A DNA stretch of 64,000 nucleotides, taken from contig JACVRA010000313.1 of assembly GCA_019828545.1 (NCBI GenBank), positions 124,001-188,000 of the forward strand, read 5' to 3'. The stretch comes from Paracamarosporium sp. OC-R06-R3. Taxonomy: Eukaryota > Ascomycota > Dothideomycetes > Pleosporales > Didymosphaeriaceae. The position numbers and the translations under genes are program-made. This document shows, one piece after another, positions 18,521-29,198 of this stretch. The notes beneath the pieces are model-generated. The model ran no database searches, was not told where the DNA came from, and saw only the letters and a program-made list of their open reading frames with translations. Position 1 is the stretch's first letter. Every line of letters starts with the position of its first letter.

Positions 18521-21500
18521 ATGAAGCTGTCCCGTGGCATTACGTGGGCGTCCACGCTGGCCCTTCTGGATTTCCCGTTCGCATCTCTGGGTGTACATGC
18601 GCAATCGAATACACCGAGCCAGTACCCGCTTCACGACAATGGCCTGAACAAGGTAGTCCAATGGGACCACTATAGTTTCAAAGTCAATGGCCAGCGCTTG
18701 TTTGTTTTCTCTGGAGAATTGCATTACTGGAGAATCCCTGTACCCGAAGTTTGGGAAGATCTCTTGGAGAAGATTAAAGCGGCGGGCTTCACAGCTTGTA
18801 AGTGTTTCCAATGGGACTAATTGCTATGATCTGACATCTTATCAAGTCGCGTTTTATGGCAATTGGGCCTGGCATAGTGCTACGAACCAAACCTTGGACT
18901 TCGAATCCGGGGCCCATAATTTCGAGCGGCTCCTCGAGACCGCAAAGCGTGTCGGCCTATACGTGATCGTCCGTCCTGGGCCATACGTCAATGCTGAGAC
19001 CAATGCTGGTGGTTTCCCGCTTTGGCTGACCACCGGAGCATATGGAACCCTCCGTAACGATGACGCTCGCTACACTGCTGCTTGGAAGCCATACTTCTCT
19101 AAATTCTCCGAGATCGCAAGCAAACACCTCATCACAAAGGGTGGTAATGCTATTGTATACCAGATCGAAAATGAATACGGTGAACAATGGAGCAACGTCA
19201 ATACGAAAACTCCGAATGCCGCAGCTGGTCGTTATATGGCGGCGCTGGAAGACACGGCACGTGCGAACGGAATCGATGTACCCTTGATTCATAACGATCC
19301 GAATTTGAATACCAAGAGCTGGTCGGAGGACTTCGCTCCGAATGCTACCGGAAACGTTGATGTTGCAGGTCTGGACAGCTACCCTTCATGCTGGAGCTGC
19401 AATCTGGACGAATGCACAGGAACCAATGGCGAATACGTTCCATACCAGGTTATCAACTACTACGATCACTTCGAAGAGGTTTCTCCTACTCAGCCAAGCT
19501 TCTTTCCCGAATTTCAGGGAGGATCGTACAACCCTTGGGGCGGTCCCGAGGGTGGCTGCCCCGCTGATATTGGAGCCGACTTTGCCAATTTGTAAGGCAA
19601 GACCCCCAATTTCTAAACATTATACTGATCCACAAAAGGTTCTACCGTAATCTCATCTCCCAGCGCGTCACAGCAATTTCGCTCTACATGATGTATGGAG
19701 GAACCAATTGGGGTGCGCTCGCATGCCCAGTCGTTGCAACCAGCTACGACTATTCCAGTCCTATCAGCGAGAACAGACACATCGACAGCAAGTACTACGA
19801 GACAAAGAACCTTGCTTTGTTCACACGAGTTGCCAAAGACCTCACAGTGACTAATCGAGTAGCGAACAGCAGCTCTTACTCCGACAACGCAGCAATTGCG
19901 ACTAGTGAGCTTCGTAATCCGGACACAAACGCTGCTTTCTATGTCACAATTCACTCGAAATCATCTTCAGGAACGCGGGAGTCGTTTAATCTTCATGTTA
20001 GCACATCTATTGGAAACCTAACGATTCCGCAGCACGCCGGATCGGTTGTGTTGAATGGTCATCAATCCAAGATACTGGTCACTGACTTCAGCATCGGCAA
20101 GCAAAGCTTGACTTATTCTACTGCAGAAATTCTCACATATGCTATCATTGACGGACATCCTACCGTTGTACTCTGGGTGCCCGAGGGAGAATCAGCAGAG
20201 TTCCACATTAAGGGTGCCCACAAGGGTTCTGTCCAAGCTACGGGCGGATCAAAGGCCACTTTCCACCCAGATCGCCATGGTGTCACAACAAGCTTCACAG
20301 CAGTCAAAGGCAAAAACGTTGTCCAGTTTGATAACAACGTCAAGGTTATTGTCGTTGATAGGCCCGCGGCGTATCTTTTCTGGGCGCCTAATCTTTCGAA
20401 GGACCCATTTGGACCTGTCGACAAATCTGGTGAGGTTCAAGCATTCCATCACTCACATAAATTTTATCTAATCGCATCACAGTTCTCGTTCAGGGACCAT
20501 ACCTAGTCCGAAGCGCGACTGCTGAAGGCAGCACATTGAAGCTTACTGGTGACGCGTCGAATACGACCGCGATTGAGGTCTTTGCTGCAAAGAACATCAA
20601 GTCAATCAAGTGGAATGGAAAGCAGATTCGAACCTCAAAGACCAAGTACGGCAGTCTTAAGGGAAGCATTGGTCTTTCTAACGACAAGATTGTGCTTCCG
20701 TCCCTAGACTCATGGAAGGTTCACGACAGTCTCCCCGAGAGGCTATCAAGCTACAATGATTCCGGTCCGGCCTGGGTCGAAGCCACCCACCAGACTACAC
20801 CAAACCCTACAAAGCCTGCAAGCCTACCTGTTCTCTACGTCGACGACTATGGCTTCCACAACAGCTTCCACCTCTTCCGTGGTTACTTTGACGGTTCTGC
20901 TACAAGCGTCAATCTTACCTTGCAGGGTGGGATGGCTTTTGGTTTTTCTGCATGGCTGAATGGCAACTTCGTCGGGTCTCACATCGGTAACTCCACCGTC
21001 GGCAAGAGCAGCCTTGTCATTCCTTTCACCAACGCGACGCTTAACCGAAACGGTACTAATGTCCTGCTCGTCGCACAAGACAACACTGGCCACGACCTTC
21101 GCGGTGGCGCAACTGACCCGCGTGGCATACTCGGTGCAACCCTTCAAGGTGGAGCCTCCTTCACGAAATGGAAGATCGCCGGTGAAGTCAACGGCGAAAG
21201 GCACCAGATCGACCCTGTTCGCGGTCCGCTCAGCGAAGGTGGTCTAACTGCCGAACGTCTGGGCTGGCATCTCCCTGGCTTCGACGACTCTACTTGGAAC
21301 TCCAGCTCGCCTTCCACAGGCTTCCCAGGAGCAGGTATCTACTTCTACCGAACTGTCGTCCCGCTTGACGTACCCGAAGGCGTAGATGCAGGCTTCTCAT
21401 TTGTGTTCAAAGCTCTTGCATCGAAGTCTATCCGCGTGCAGCTTTTCGTCAACGGTTATCAATATGCGCGGTTCAATCCCTCCGTTGGGAATGAGATTCG

Positions 21501-21699
21501 CTTCCCGGTTCCGCCGGGCGTGCTCAATTACGCGGGCGACAATACTATTGGTGTGAGCGTTTGGGCGCAGACGAAGGAGGGTGCGAAAGTGGATATCTCG
21601 CTGGAGCAGGATTACGTGTTGGAGAGTAGCTGGAGCCCGAAGTTTGACTCGGAGTACTTGAGGCCCGGATGGACAGAAGAGAGGTTGGAGTATGCGTAG
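18521..21699 (+). CDS. Secreted beta-galactosidase, GH35
   Basis: Four exons (18521-18797, 18847-19591, 19639-20429, 20483-21699) with introns of 47-53 nt; 1009 residues, the usual size for fungal GH35 enzymes. A signal peptide opens the protein. The catalytic barrel starts with [20 protein letters not shown] and carries [20 protein letters not shown], the acid/base Glu in [10 protein letters not shown] and the nucleophile Glu in [25 protein letters not shown] and [11 protein letters not shown] follow. The C-terminal half has the beta-sandwich domains ([28 protein letters not shown]). It removes terminal beta-galactosyl residues from galactans, arabinogalactans or xyloglucan outside the cell. 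All key residues are present. Many N-glycosylation sites fit secretion. Confidence 0.95.
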
Positions 21700-22664
21700 T
21701 TACTACCCGAAAATTGATATGTATGAATGCTACTATCTTAAGAAGCCGGTGATGACAGCAATATGCGCAATGTACTGCAGTTGAATATGTCGTGGCGCCG
21801 TTTGTCAATCCTGTATAAGCCGCACTCGAACGCTCATCTAGAATCAACAAAATTTAGTTCCATCTCATAGTCCATTAATAGTGACAATAATCTTCCACTC
21901 TATTGATGGTTGAAGGTTCAGGGACTGCTCGCGTACAGTGTTATTCACCCCGTGGTGATACCAGAACAGAGGGTATGCAGACTTTCTAGCACAAAGCTTA
22001 ATCATTGGTGCAGCCAAGCATCAGAACTTAGAGATTATTCGCCCTGCTGAAATGACACAGCGTACACCAACCACGCAAGCTTCTGATGCAGTAGTGTAGA
22101 GGTGTATTTTGTTCTATTGTAAGCCTCTCACCTAATAACGCTTTGAGTAGAAAGTCTTATGTGCGTGTGCGCACGCAATTACTAGAAGCCCGCATCGAGC
22201 GTCAACTATGATTAGAAAGCACGGGAGATACGCTGTTCGTGCTGGAATAGGACGGGGCGTAGAACGCCGGACAAGGCTGATCTTCGTTCGTTTGATCCTC
22301 ACGCCTTCACACGCCATGTCGCTACCCCGCATTCGAACCAAAATGTGAAACACATACTCTAGATGATTTGACTCGCTTAATTCGCGTTAGATTCGTAGCG
22401 CCAGGATTATATGTCTCATGATGGTGGGGGTAGCGCTAAACGCGATGGGGTCTGACTGCGCCTCCTCGGAAGCACATGCAGGTATTAATAGCTCAAGCGG
22501 GTGCTCAACTTAGAACATCAAGATTGACAGCAACGTTTTGCGGAAAACAGCTATTTCGAGATGCAGCATAGAGCTCGAAGAGTCGTAGAAATGGAACTAT
22601 ATATCATAGAAAGCCTGAAAGGCCAAGAAGTGAATCATAGGCTGAGAAGCTTGGTCTCGAAGAA
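21700..22664. other. Intergenic stretch
   Basis: About 1 kb without a supported gene; only short frames and the promoter of the next gene. Confidence 0.5.
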
Positions 22665-23825
22665 ATGGATAGACTACCTGACTATTCGAATACTTACTTT
22701 CCTCCTCCTCCAGGTGCTGCTAATACTAATGCTTCGACAACCTACTATCCTCCTCCGCCGGAACGCACTACGCTCCCGGCTTCATCTAGCAGACCGATTC
22801 CGGCGCCACCGACAGTGCCTGGCCACCCACTAAATTCTTCCGTATCCCACGACGTCGCCGTAAACGCAAATACATCACCGCAGCAGCATTCCTCACAGTA
22901 CCCCACCCACCAGCGTATACCATCAAGTCCTTACCAGCCACATGCGTCGGTCTATCAGGGCTCGCCCCTTCCATCGCCATCTCTCCTACCTTCTCAAACA
23001 CAGACAACCCGACCCTCTTCACCAGCATTCCGCACACGTTTCGCCTCGTTGTCCCTCCACAGCGCCGACCGCATCCAATTCCTACGCTTCCCACCCGCTC
23101 TTTACTCGCTACTGCGCGCAACAATACAGTCGGTCTGGACCCGCGGCATCCAATTCGAGAAAGTCTCGACATCGCTTCTGGACATACAACTAAAAGGGAA
23201 TCCATGGGGCATCCATAGATACAACCCGGAAGGCCTCGCCATAAGCTCCATACGCAACGCCCTAGACCGCGACTCGGAGGGCCAAGCAATCCACGCGCAA
23301 AGACTGGTGTGCTCGTTGTTGAGGACGCTGCACGGCGAAGGCTGGGTCCTTATGCAGAGCACGGATATCTCGCAGGTGCTGTGGGACGCCGACACGCTTC
23401 TTTTCCGGCACCAGATGCCCGCGCCGATACCTCACGAGTGGTTCAGCGTGGTGTTCAAGTACAATAAGTTCCGGTTCGTGGACGCGCCGCGGGGTCTTTG
23501 TCTCCGCGTGCTGGAGCACCTCTTAGCTCAAAAACTGGAGATGAAGTTCAAAGATCATGAGAAGGTGGAGGGGTGTTGCGAGGTCAAGTTTACGGGGACG
23601 ATGCGCAGGGGATCGCCGTATCTTGATCCGATGATTAATAATGCGGGGACGTTGAAGACGAAGATGATGTTTTTGGATTTGCTGGCGTGTATTGAAGAGA
23701 GTGGGTGGACGTTGTATGCGAGTGTGGAGCAGAATACGAGGGGGGATGAGAATGGTATGACGGACACGTGGTACTGCTGTAGACCAGTGGGATGGGTCGA
23801 GGGAAATCCGGTGTATCACAATTGA
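22665..23825 (+). CDS. Fungal conserved protein with Pro-rich N-terminus and duplicated C-terminal domain
   Basis: Intronless frame of 386 residues. The first 120 residues are low-complexity, rich in Pro, Ser, Thr and Tyr (YFPPPPG, YYPPPPE). The remainder is globular and looks like two related halves: LRFPPALYSLLRATI, IQLKGNPW, RLVCSLLRTLHGEGWVL then VLEHLLAQKLEM, EVKFTGTMRRGSPY and MFLDLLACIEESGWTLYASVEQ, ending TDTWYCCRPVGWVEGNPVYHN. I recall this layout from a widespread ascomycete family with no assigned function. There is no signal peptide or membrane helix. The Pro/Tyr-rich head could bind WW or SH3 partners, which is a guess. Base composition rises in GC in the globular part. Confidence 0.8.
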   Translation: MDRLPDYSNTYFPPPPGAANTNASTTYYPPPPERTTLPASSSRPIPAPPTVPGHPLNSSVSHDVAVNANTSPQQHSSQYPTHQRIPSSPYQPHASVYQGSPLPSPSLLPSQTQTTRPSSPAFRTRFASLSLHSADRIQFLRFPPALYSLLRATIQSVWTRGIQFEKVSTSLLDIQLKGNPWGIHRYNPEGLAISSIRNALDRDSEGQAIHAQRLVCSLLRTLHGEGWVLMQSTDISQVLWDADTLLFRHQMPAPIPHEWFSVVFKYNKFRFVDAPRGLCLRVLEHLLAQKLEMKFKDHEKVEGCCEVKFTGTMRRGSPYLDPMINNAGTLKTKMMFLDLLACIEESGWTLYASVEQNTRGDENGMTDTWYCCRPVGWVEGNPVYHN

Positions 23826-24040
23826 GGTGAGAGGAAGTGGGCATGAGTATTATTGTACGATAGGACTATGTTCAGATATGCTGAGATGATGCAAGGAACT
23901 TTCTATGTTAATATATAGATAGCTGGCGGAATAAGATGAGCGCTGTTACGGGCTTCGTTGGATCGTATAGTGGCATTGTATGTTCTGATGAATAACCAAA
24001 TTATATACTTGAAGACGGGCATACAGTGGCGTCCGCGCAA

Positions 24041-25140
24041 CTACTCGACAACTTCAGGCCATCCAGAAGAGAAATCGATCCAGTTAAATCCGAATCGGTA
24101 GTCGTTGTAAGTACCGTCCGCTTTGTTCACTATTGCTTGTCAGTTACCTTCCATATTCTCGTGCTGCTTACACACTTACCATAGTGAAAGTATAGCGCGA
24201 CACGATCGCTATCGGGATCATGGGCCAACCCTTGACCTCCAGGTGCATACACATCGTCATGGCTACCCAAAACCAATGAGCCACCATTCTCTGTCAAGCA
24301 ATTCCTGCCATCTTTGTCCGTGAAAGGGCCAGTCACACTCTCACCCCTGCAGACCATGATCTTGTACTCGTCTCCAGGCGCTTCGAGGCCCTCATCTTTG
24401 TTGGGCAGATTGCAGCATGCGCCCGATGAGAAGAATAGGTAGAAGTACTTGTGCCCATTCACGTTCGGCAACCACCACATGAAGGCGCCCTCCTCAATCG
24501 ACGGATACGTTTGCGGCTTAGTCGGATACGAGGTGTTCCTCGTGATATGCACCGGCGCTTCTCCAGTCCACTTCAGCAGATCAGACGTCAGGGTGGTCTG
24601 GAAAAGGTGTTCCCAGGAAGACCCGAAGTTCAAGTACGGCGTGCAGGTATCGCACTCCCGGAAGAGGTTCGCATCGATGCGGTTATAGCGACCGTCAGCA
24701 GGTAAGCCAATGCTTCCGTGGTCCGTCCAGTTTCCAGGTTCTCCAGTCACACTTGTTGCGACACCGATCGCTGAATTCTGGGACCCGATGGTCGATACAC
24801 TGTAGTGGGAGTAGAAGAGACCGGAGCTGAAGAACACATTGGGTGCCCATAGGCGTTGGTCATCATCGAGATGTATTATGGAGCCGCCGGGAAGCATGGC
24901 TCCGGCCTCGCCTGCATTGCTCGTCCAGGGACCGCTGATTGATGGCGCAGTTGCGATGCGTAGATTGCCTTCGGTGGTGAAGCGCATCCAAGTCCCATCC
25001 GCGCGACGAAGGACCGCAGGGTCGCGAATCGTTCCTGTGCACAGACCAGAGCATATAGGGTTTGGTATGGCGGATGTCGTTGTCGCCAGCGCGACGAGGG
25101 TAAAAAAAGCGCTAGAAAGGCGGTTCATGGTGGAGAACAA
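24041..25140 (-). CDS. Secreted arabinan endo-1,5-alpha-L-arabinosidase, GH43
   Basis: Two exons on the minus strand (25140-24180, 24129-24041), intron 50 nt (GTAAGT...AATAG); 349 residues. Splicing is needed: it turns a premature end into FHYVNKADGTYNDYRFG and a WIDFSSGWPEVV tail, typical of GH43. The signal peptide begins at Met1 or Met5 (FFTLVALATTTSA). Catalytic features: Asp in IRDPAVLRR (base), Asp in YNRIDANLF, Glu in IEEGAFMWWLP (acid); also WAPNVFFSSGLFYSHYSVS, GSQNSAIGVATS, YKIMVCR and GGQGLAHDP. The enzyme cuts alpha-1,5 arabinan, a pectin side chain, outside the cell. It lies near the GH35 gene, fitting the same substrate class. Subfamily assignment is by pattern only. Confidence 0.93.
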
Positions 25141-25200
25141 GCTGCGCAGTTAAGCTATGTATTCGACAGTACCTAAAAATGTGTCGATCGTCACATTCAA

Positions 25201-25206
25201 TATATA
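25201..25206 (-). promoter_or_regulatory. TATA box of the GH43 gene
   Basis: TATATA about 60 nt upstream of the GH43 ATG on the minus strand. Confidence 0.4.
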
Positions 25207-25821
25207 AAGTACGGAGGTCGAGTCAGTGTCAGAAGGTCCGGTAGGAGCTGCGAGTACCTTTTTCTATTATCGTCATTGTTAAGGGGGCTGAAGGAAAGCC
25301 GTGGGTTCGGTCAAGGCTGTTACATCTCCGTATCCCTGCCTGGTGGGCCCGGTAGTTAGCTCGAGCCATGATTCGATACCCTTTGTGGTTAAAAACGAGC
25401 AAGCGCATTGCAGTGATTGGATGTAACAGAAAGGTCCGGGCTGCTGAGTCTCATCCGTTTCGAAACGATGGACCACGTAATTTACGGCCGTATAACCCTT
25501 TACGGATAGAAGTGTGGCGGTATCAAGAAGTGTGGCTAGCTCTGTGGGGTCGGAAACACGTGCGCAGCCGCTCTTCACTCGATGAGTTATCGAAAGCTTG
25601 CTGAGGGATCCATTGTGTTTGATGACACTAAAAAATTGCTTGACTTGATGTTTCCCATTTGGCCCGCACTATGCGACGACCAAAAGAAACGCGACCACTT
25701 TGTTTGACAATTTTGTAGCTGCCCAGGGAAGCCTACTATGTAAATGCAATTCGGAGATTGTTCAAGTAACATCAAACGTATATTGAATTGATGGATACTC
25801 CCAGGCGAACAGCTCTAGCTC
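25207..25821. other. Intergenic stretch
   Basis: About 0.6 kb. A minus-strand frame of 99 codons (25279-25578) lacks recognisable features and is not called. Confidence 0.45.
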
Positions 25822-26715
25822 TCACTGATTCTGATTGGAACCCGTAGGATTTTCAGCTTCCCAATCCGTCAGATTTTTCACCTGGACCCCTGCTCAATGT
25901 CAGCGTTTTTCTCCTACTAAGCCCAACTCTACTTACCCCAGCCTTTCAATTCCGTGATTGCCTTAGCCTTGTCTTCGGCGGAGATGCTCTCGGTCGCATC
26001 CTCGATTAGGATAACTTCATAGCCAAGCTTAATGCCATCTATAGACGTCCCTCTTACACAGGCGCTCGTGATCAAGCCAGTGATGACTATCGTGGTAATG
26101 CTGTGCAGGGACAGTTCGGAATTGAGCGTGGTGAAACGGTGATACTGGTTATCTGCGAAGGCCGAGTACGAATCTACGGAATGGTCCTGGGCTTTCTTAA
26201 TGTAGTTGACGGGTGCCCGATACCCTTCAAGGTCCCACAATCGTGACTGCAATCCATCTTCGAGCTGAGCGCCCCAAGTTCCCGGTACACAGTGATCCGC
26301 GTAAAGACTTTGGTTTTCCGTTTTCAGTGGGGTCTCGACAAACGGGACGTTTACACTGCCGCCGGGCTGCGACCCAGGATGCGCCGACGCAAAGGAAACG
26401 TGATCTTTAGGATGCCAATCCTGCGATGCTACGATAAATGGCCATTCGTGATCATCAAGTAGTTTGTACACCTTCGGTAAGATGGCTGGAGCACGGGGGT
26501 TGTTGAGCGAGCCATTGATGAAGTCGTTTTGGATATCAATGAGGACCAGAGCAATACCCTTGTGCAGATTGGGCGAGTACTGCCAAGTATCATCGGTTAG
26601 TATGAAAGATCTCGAAGTTGATGCTGTACAAGGGTATATATACCGGGACGGCATGCACTAGCGATGCGCCGAGAAGGGTCGCAGCGACAATGGTATTCAC
26701 GAGATTGGTCCCCAT
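25822..26715 (-). CDS. Nicotinamidase-like cysteine hydrolase with a signal peptide
   Basis: Three exons on the minus strand (26715-26644, 26579-25937, 25889-25822); introns 64 and 47 nt; 260 residues. Exon 1 is almost entirely a signal peptide (TIVAATLLGASLVHAVP) and splices in phase 0 to YSPNLHKG. The hydrolase carries the nicotinamidase set: Asp39 in LVLIDIQNDF, the metal-site run SQDWHPKDHVSFASAHP, Lys in YIKKAQDHSVDSYSAF and the catalytic Cys in GLITSACVRGTS. The last exon adds GVQVKNLTDWEAEN, the usual C-terminus. The reaction would be nicotinamide to nicotinate plus ammonia. Most fungal Pnc1 proteins are intracellular, so the secretion signal is unusual. An isochorismatase-type activity cannot be excluded, but the DWHPxDH motif favours nicotinamidase. 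Confidence 0.88.
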
Positions 26716-28104
26716 TTTTCCAAAGATATTGATCCAATTCAGGTGTGTTCGCGAAGCACAGTCGGTGTACCGACCGGTGGGTAGGAAGAGAAAAGTTCTC
26801 AAGCGGTGGAGACGCCGTTGAGCTCATAGGTTGCTTTTTCAGCCGGCGCTAAGCTTATCGCAGGGCGAACGCTATGGCCTTGCACGAGCAGGGATTGTCA
26901 CCTCGTATTCGTTCCAACTTGGGTTCGCCGTCACATGTCAGCGCTGGATAAGTTGTGGTTGTTGATCGCTAACACAACATTCGTAACGCGAAAACAAACG
27001 GGCCGATCAGAATAGGCAACATCAACACGAGTGCAATGTGTGTATACAACTCAGTACATAATAAGAGTCTCCGTCAGCACATTCGCCTGGATGATAACGG
27101 CTGACAAAACTCAGCTACAGACTTTCGCAGCCTGCGCAATGCATGATTGCCTTCTGTTGCCCAGACCACTACATGGACTGAGCACGGGAAGATCAACTTC
27201 ATTTTGCAACGGTGTCATACGCACCGACCATGCGAAAACAATGATATGACGATCGTCATCTAGGAACCCATCCTTCTCAAGGCGCCGAACCCTGTCAGGT
27301 TCGTCCTACCCCACATCTTCGAACAAAGCGACTCCCATCAAGTTACCATTAACGCGCCATGTTTATCTTGAGTCCTGCTAAATGCATTATGCTGGATTTG
27401 TGGCTACATCGTATTCACGTTAGAAATTATAAGAGATTTTCATCAATCTCTCCGAAGTGACATCACAGATAATTTCTTACACCTAGGTCTAAAAAATCTT
27501 ATTAGCTCTCGTAGCATATGAACTTCATTCAACGTGCGGCCATGAACATGTGGAGGGAAATATTAGAGAATCTTAGCCGGAACAACCAGGCGATCCGCTG
27601 ATTAGCTTAGCATAGGAACAAACAAGAACGTGAGGCTACAGTCCTGTGTGCGAAACTTGAAAAGACGCATATAAATATGATCAAAAAAGAAAGCGAGGTA
27701 AAAAAGGATTACTCAGCTCGGAAACAAACATTAGAGTATACGCAGAGAAGCACAGGACGCCTCAACCGCTACCACTAAAAGTCCCGACTACAGTACGCGA
27801 GCCACTAAATCATGAAACCATACCAGCAGATCAACAGTTCCTACTCGCATATATCGTTCGCTATAATACACGAATCACATTCTCCTCAACTTTCAGCCGC
27901 ACTGCTGCCTCCCACGTTACACAAACTCGGCGCTTACTGCCCACCGCCCTCACCTCACGTACCCCGCCAGGCATCTCAACCTTACTTCCTCGAAACATCT
28001 GCGTCCACAAAAACTACAACCCTACGCTCACCAATCCCTCTTTCACACGCTCCTCCCATCCTCCCCTTCTTCAACATCCCCGCTCTCTCCATCCAGCCAA
28101 AAAC
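26716..28104. other. Long intergenic stretch
   Basis: About 1.4 kb without a supported gene. The right end is C-rich and probably the 5' untranslated region and promoter of the Ifi-6-16 gene. Confidence 0.5.
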
Positions 28105-28615
28105 ATGTCCCTCCCAACAAACACCAGCACCGCGCTCTCCGCAAAAGCCTGGATCACCACGCACCCCCGAATCGCGGCCTCCGTCGCCGTAGCCCCAGTC
28201 TTAGCCGTCGTAGCCGCACCACTCGCTCTCGGCGCCGTGGGCTTCACCGCTGGAGGCGTAGCCGCCGGTACGTCTCTTTCTTTCCCCCATTCCACAACCT
28301 CCGTACATTTAGGGAAGAAGAAGAAAAACGCTCGTGCTAATGTACCCGTCAGGCTCCCTCGCAGCTGGCATCCAAGCTGGCATCGGAAACGTCGCGGCAG
28401 GGAGCTTATTCGCTGGGCTTACGAGTGCAGGGGCGGGGGGTGCGGCGCTAGGGGTTGTGCAGGGTGTGGCGGGGGGAACGGCGGCTGTGGTTGCGGGGGG
28501 CACGGCGTGGGCCTTTAAGGGGAAGGGAAAGATCGAGGATAAGGACTTGAAGGATAGGGAGGGGGGAAGAAGGGTGTTTAGCTTTAGAAGGCTATTTGGT
28601 AGAACCGATATTTAA
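28105..28615 (+). CDS. Ifi-6-16 (IFI6/IFI27-like) family membrane protein, copy 1
   Basis: Two exons (28105-28267, 28353-28615), 85-nt intron (GTACGT, GCTAATG branch, GTCAG acceptor); 141 residues. Splicing joins LGAVGFTAGGVAAG to SLAAGIQAGIGNVAAGSLFA, the diagnostic Gly/Ala-rich core of the Ifi-6-16 family, followed by SAGAGGAALGVVQGVAGG. The core forms two or three hydrophobic helices; the tail is basic (FKGKGKIEDKDLKDREGGRR). Animal members (IFI27, IFI6) sit in mitochondrial or ER membranes and affect apoptosis; fungal members are uncharacterised. The ITTHPRIAASVAVAPVLA lead-in also matches copy 3 in this window. The intron position, phase 1 after the first Gly-rich helix, is shared by all three copies. 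Confidence 0.88.
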
Positions 28616-29198
28616 GGTGTTCAGTGAAGGGGGTTGTGGCATTTTTGTTGTGGGGTCTTGGGAAGTTAGTCTTTGCTTGGTTTTTGATGTGGTGGTGTTG
28701 TGTAAGAAGTAGCTCGAAGGCTGCTGGATAAATCTAGGGCAAAAGGATAAAGAAGTAGGCAGCATGTAGTCCGATAAGTCAACGGGGCAGGGGCCACTAT
28801 AGGGGATATAGAGGGGGGGAGAGGCAGAACAGACTGACAACAACAGACAATTGTACGATATGGTTTCGATAGTACAGATCTCTACTCTATGAAGAATTCT
28901 CCCGATACTCTCTCGAAGCAGCCTACTCACACAGCAGTGGTAGGAATAGCCAGGTGGAGGTTTACGAATTGTGCAATTCGCTTGGCTGTAGGTCAGGGAC
29001 GATCACCGGGATGTAGAATTCTGGAAATGCAGAAAGTGTGTGCATCTAATTCGAAATTTCATCCTTGCCGAAGGTTCGCACCTCTGCTTCTATCCCTTAC
29101 CCAATCATATACATTGGTACATCTTCTGAGTTCAGAGTTACGGCAACAAAATCCGACAACCGCAGCCAACACCCCTCAATTCTGGCTATACTCTACAT
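28616..29198. other. Intergenic stretch
   Basis: About 0.6 kb between convergent genes; presumably both 3' untranslated regions. No supported gene. Confidence 0.45.

Noticed and set aside
22250..22370. TTCGAA element on the minus strand resembling a tRNA T loop
   Set aside because: Flanking bases do not form a T stem and no other arms could be folded.
27812..28192. 126-codon Pro/Ser-rich plus-strand frame
   Set aside because: It overlaps the first exon of the Ifi-6-16 gene in another frame and reflects a C-rich leader.
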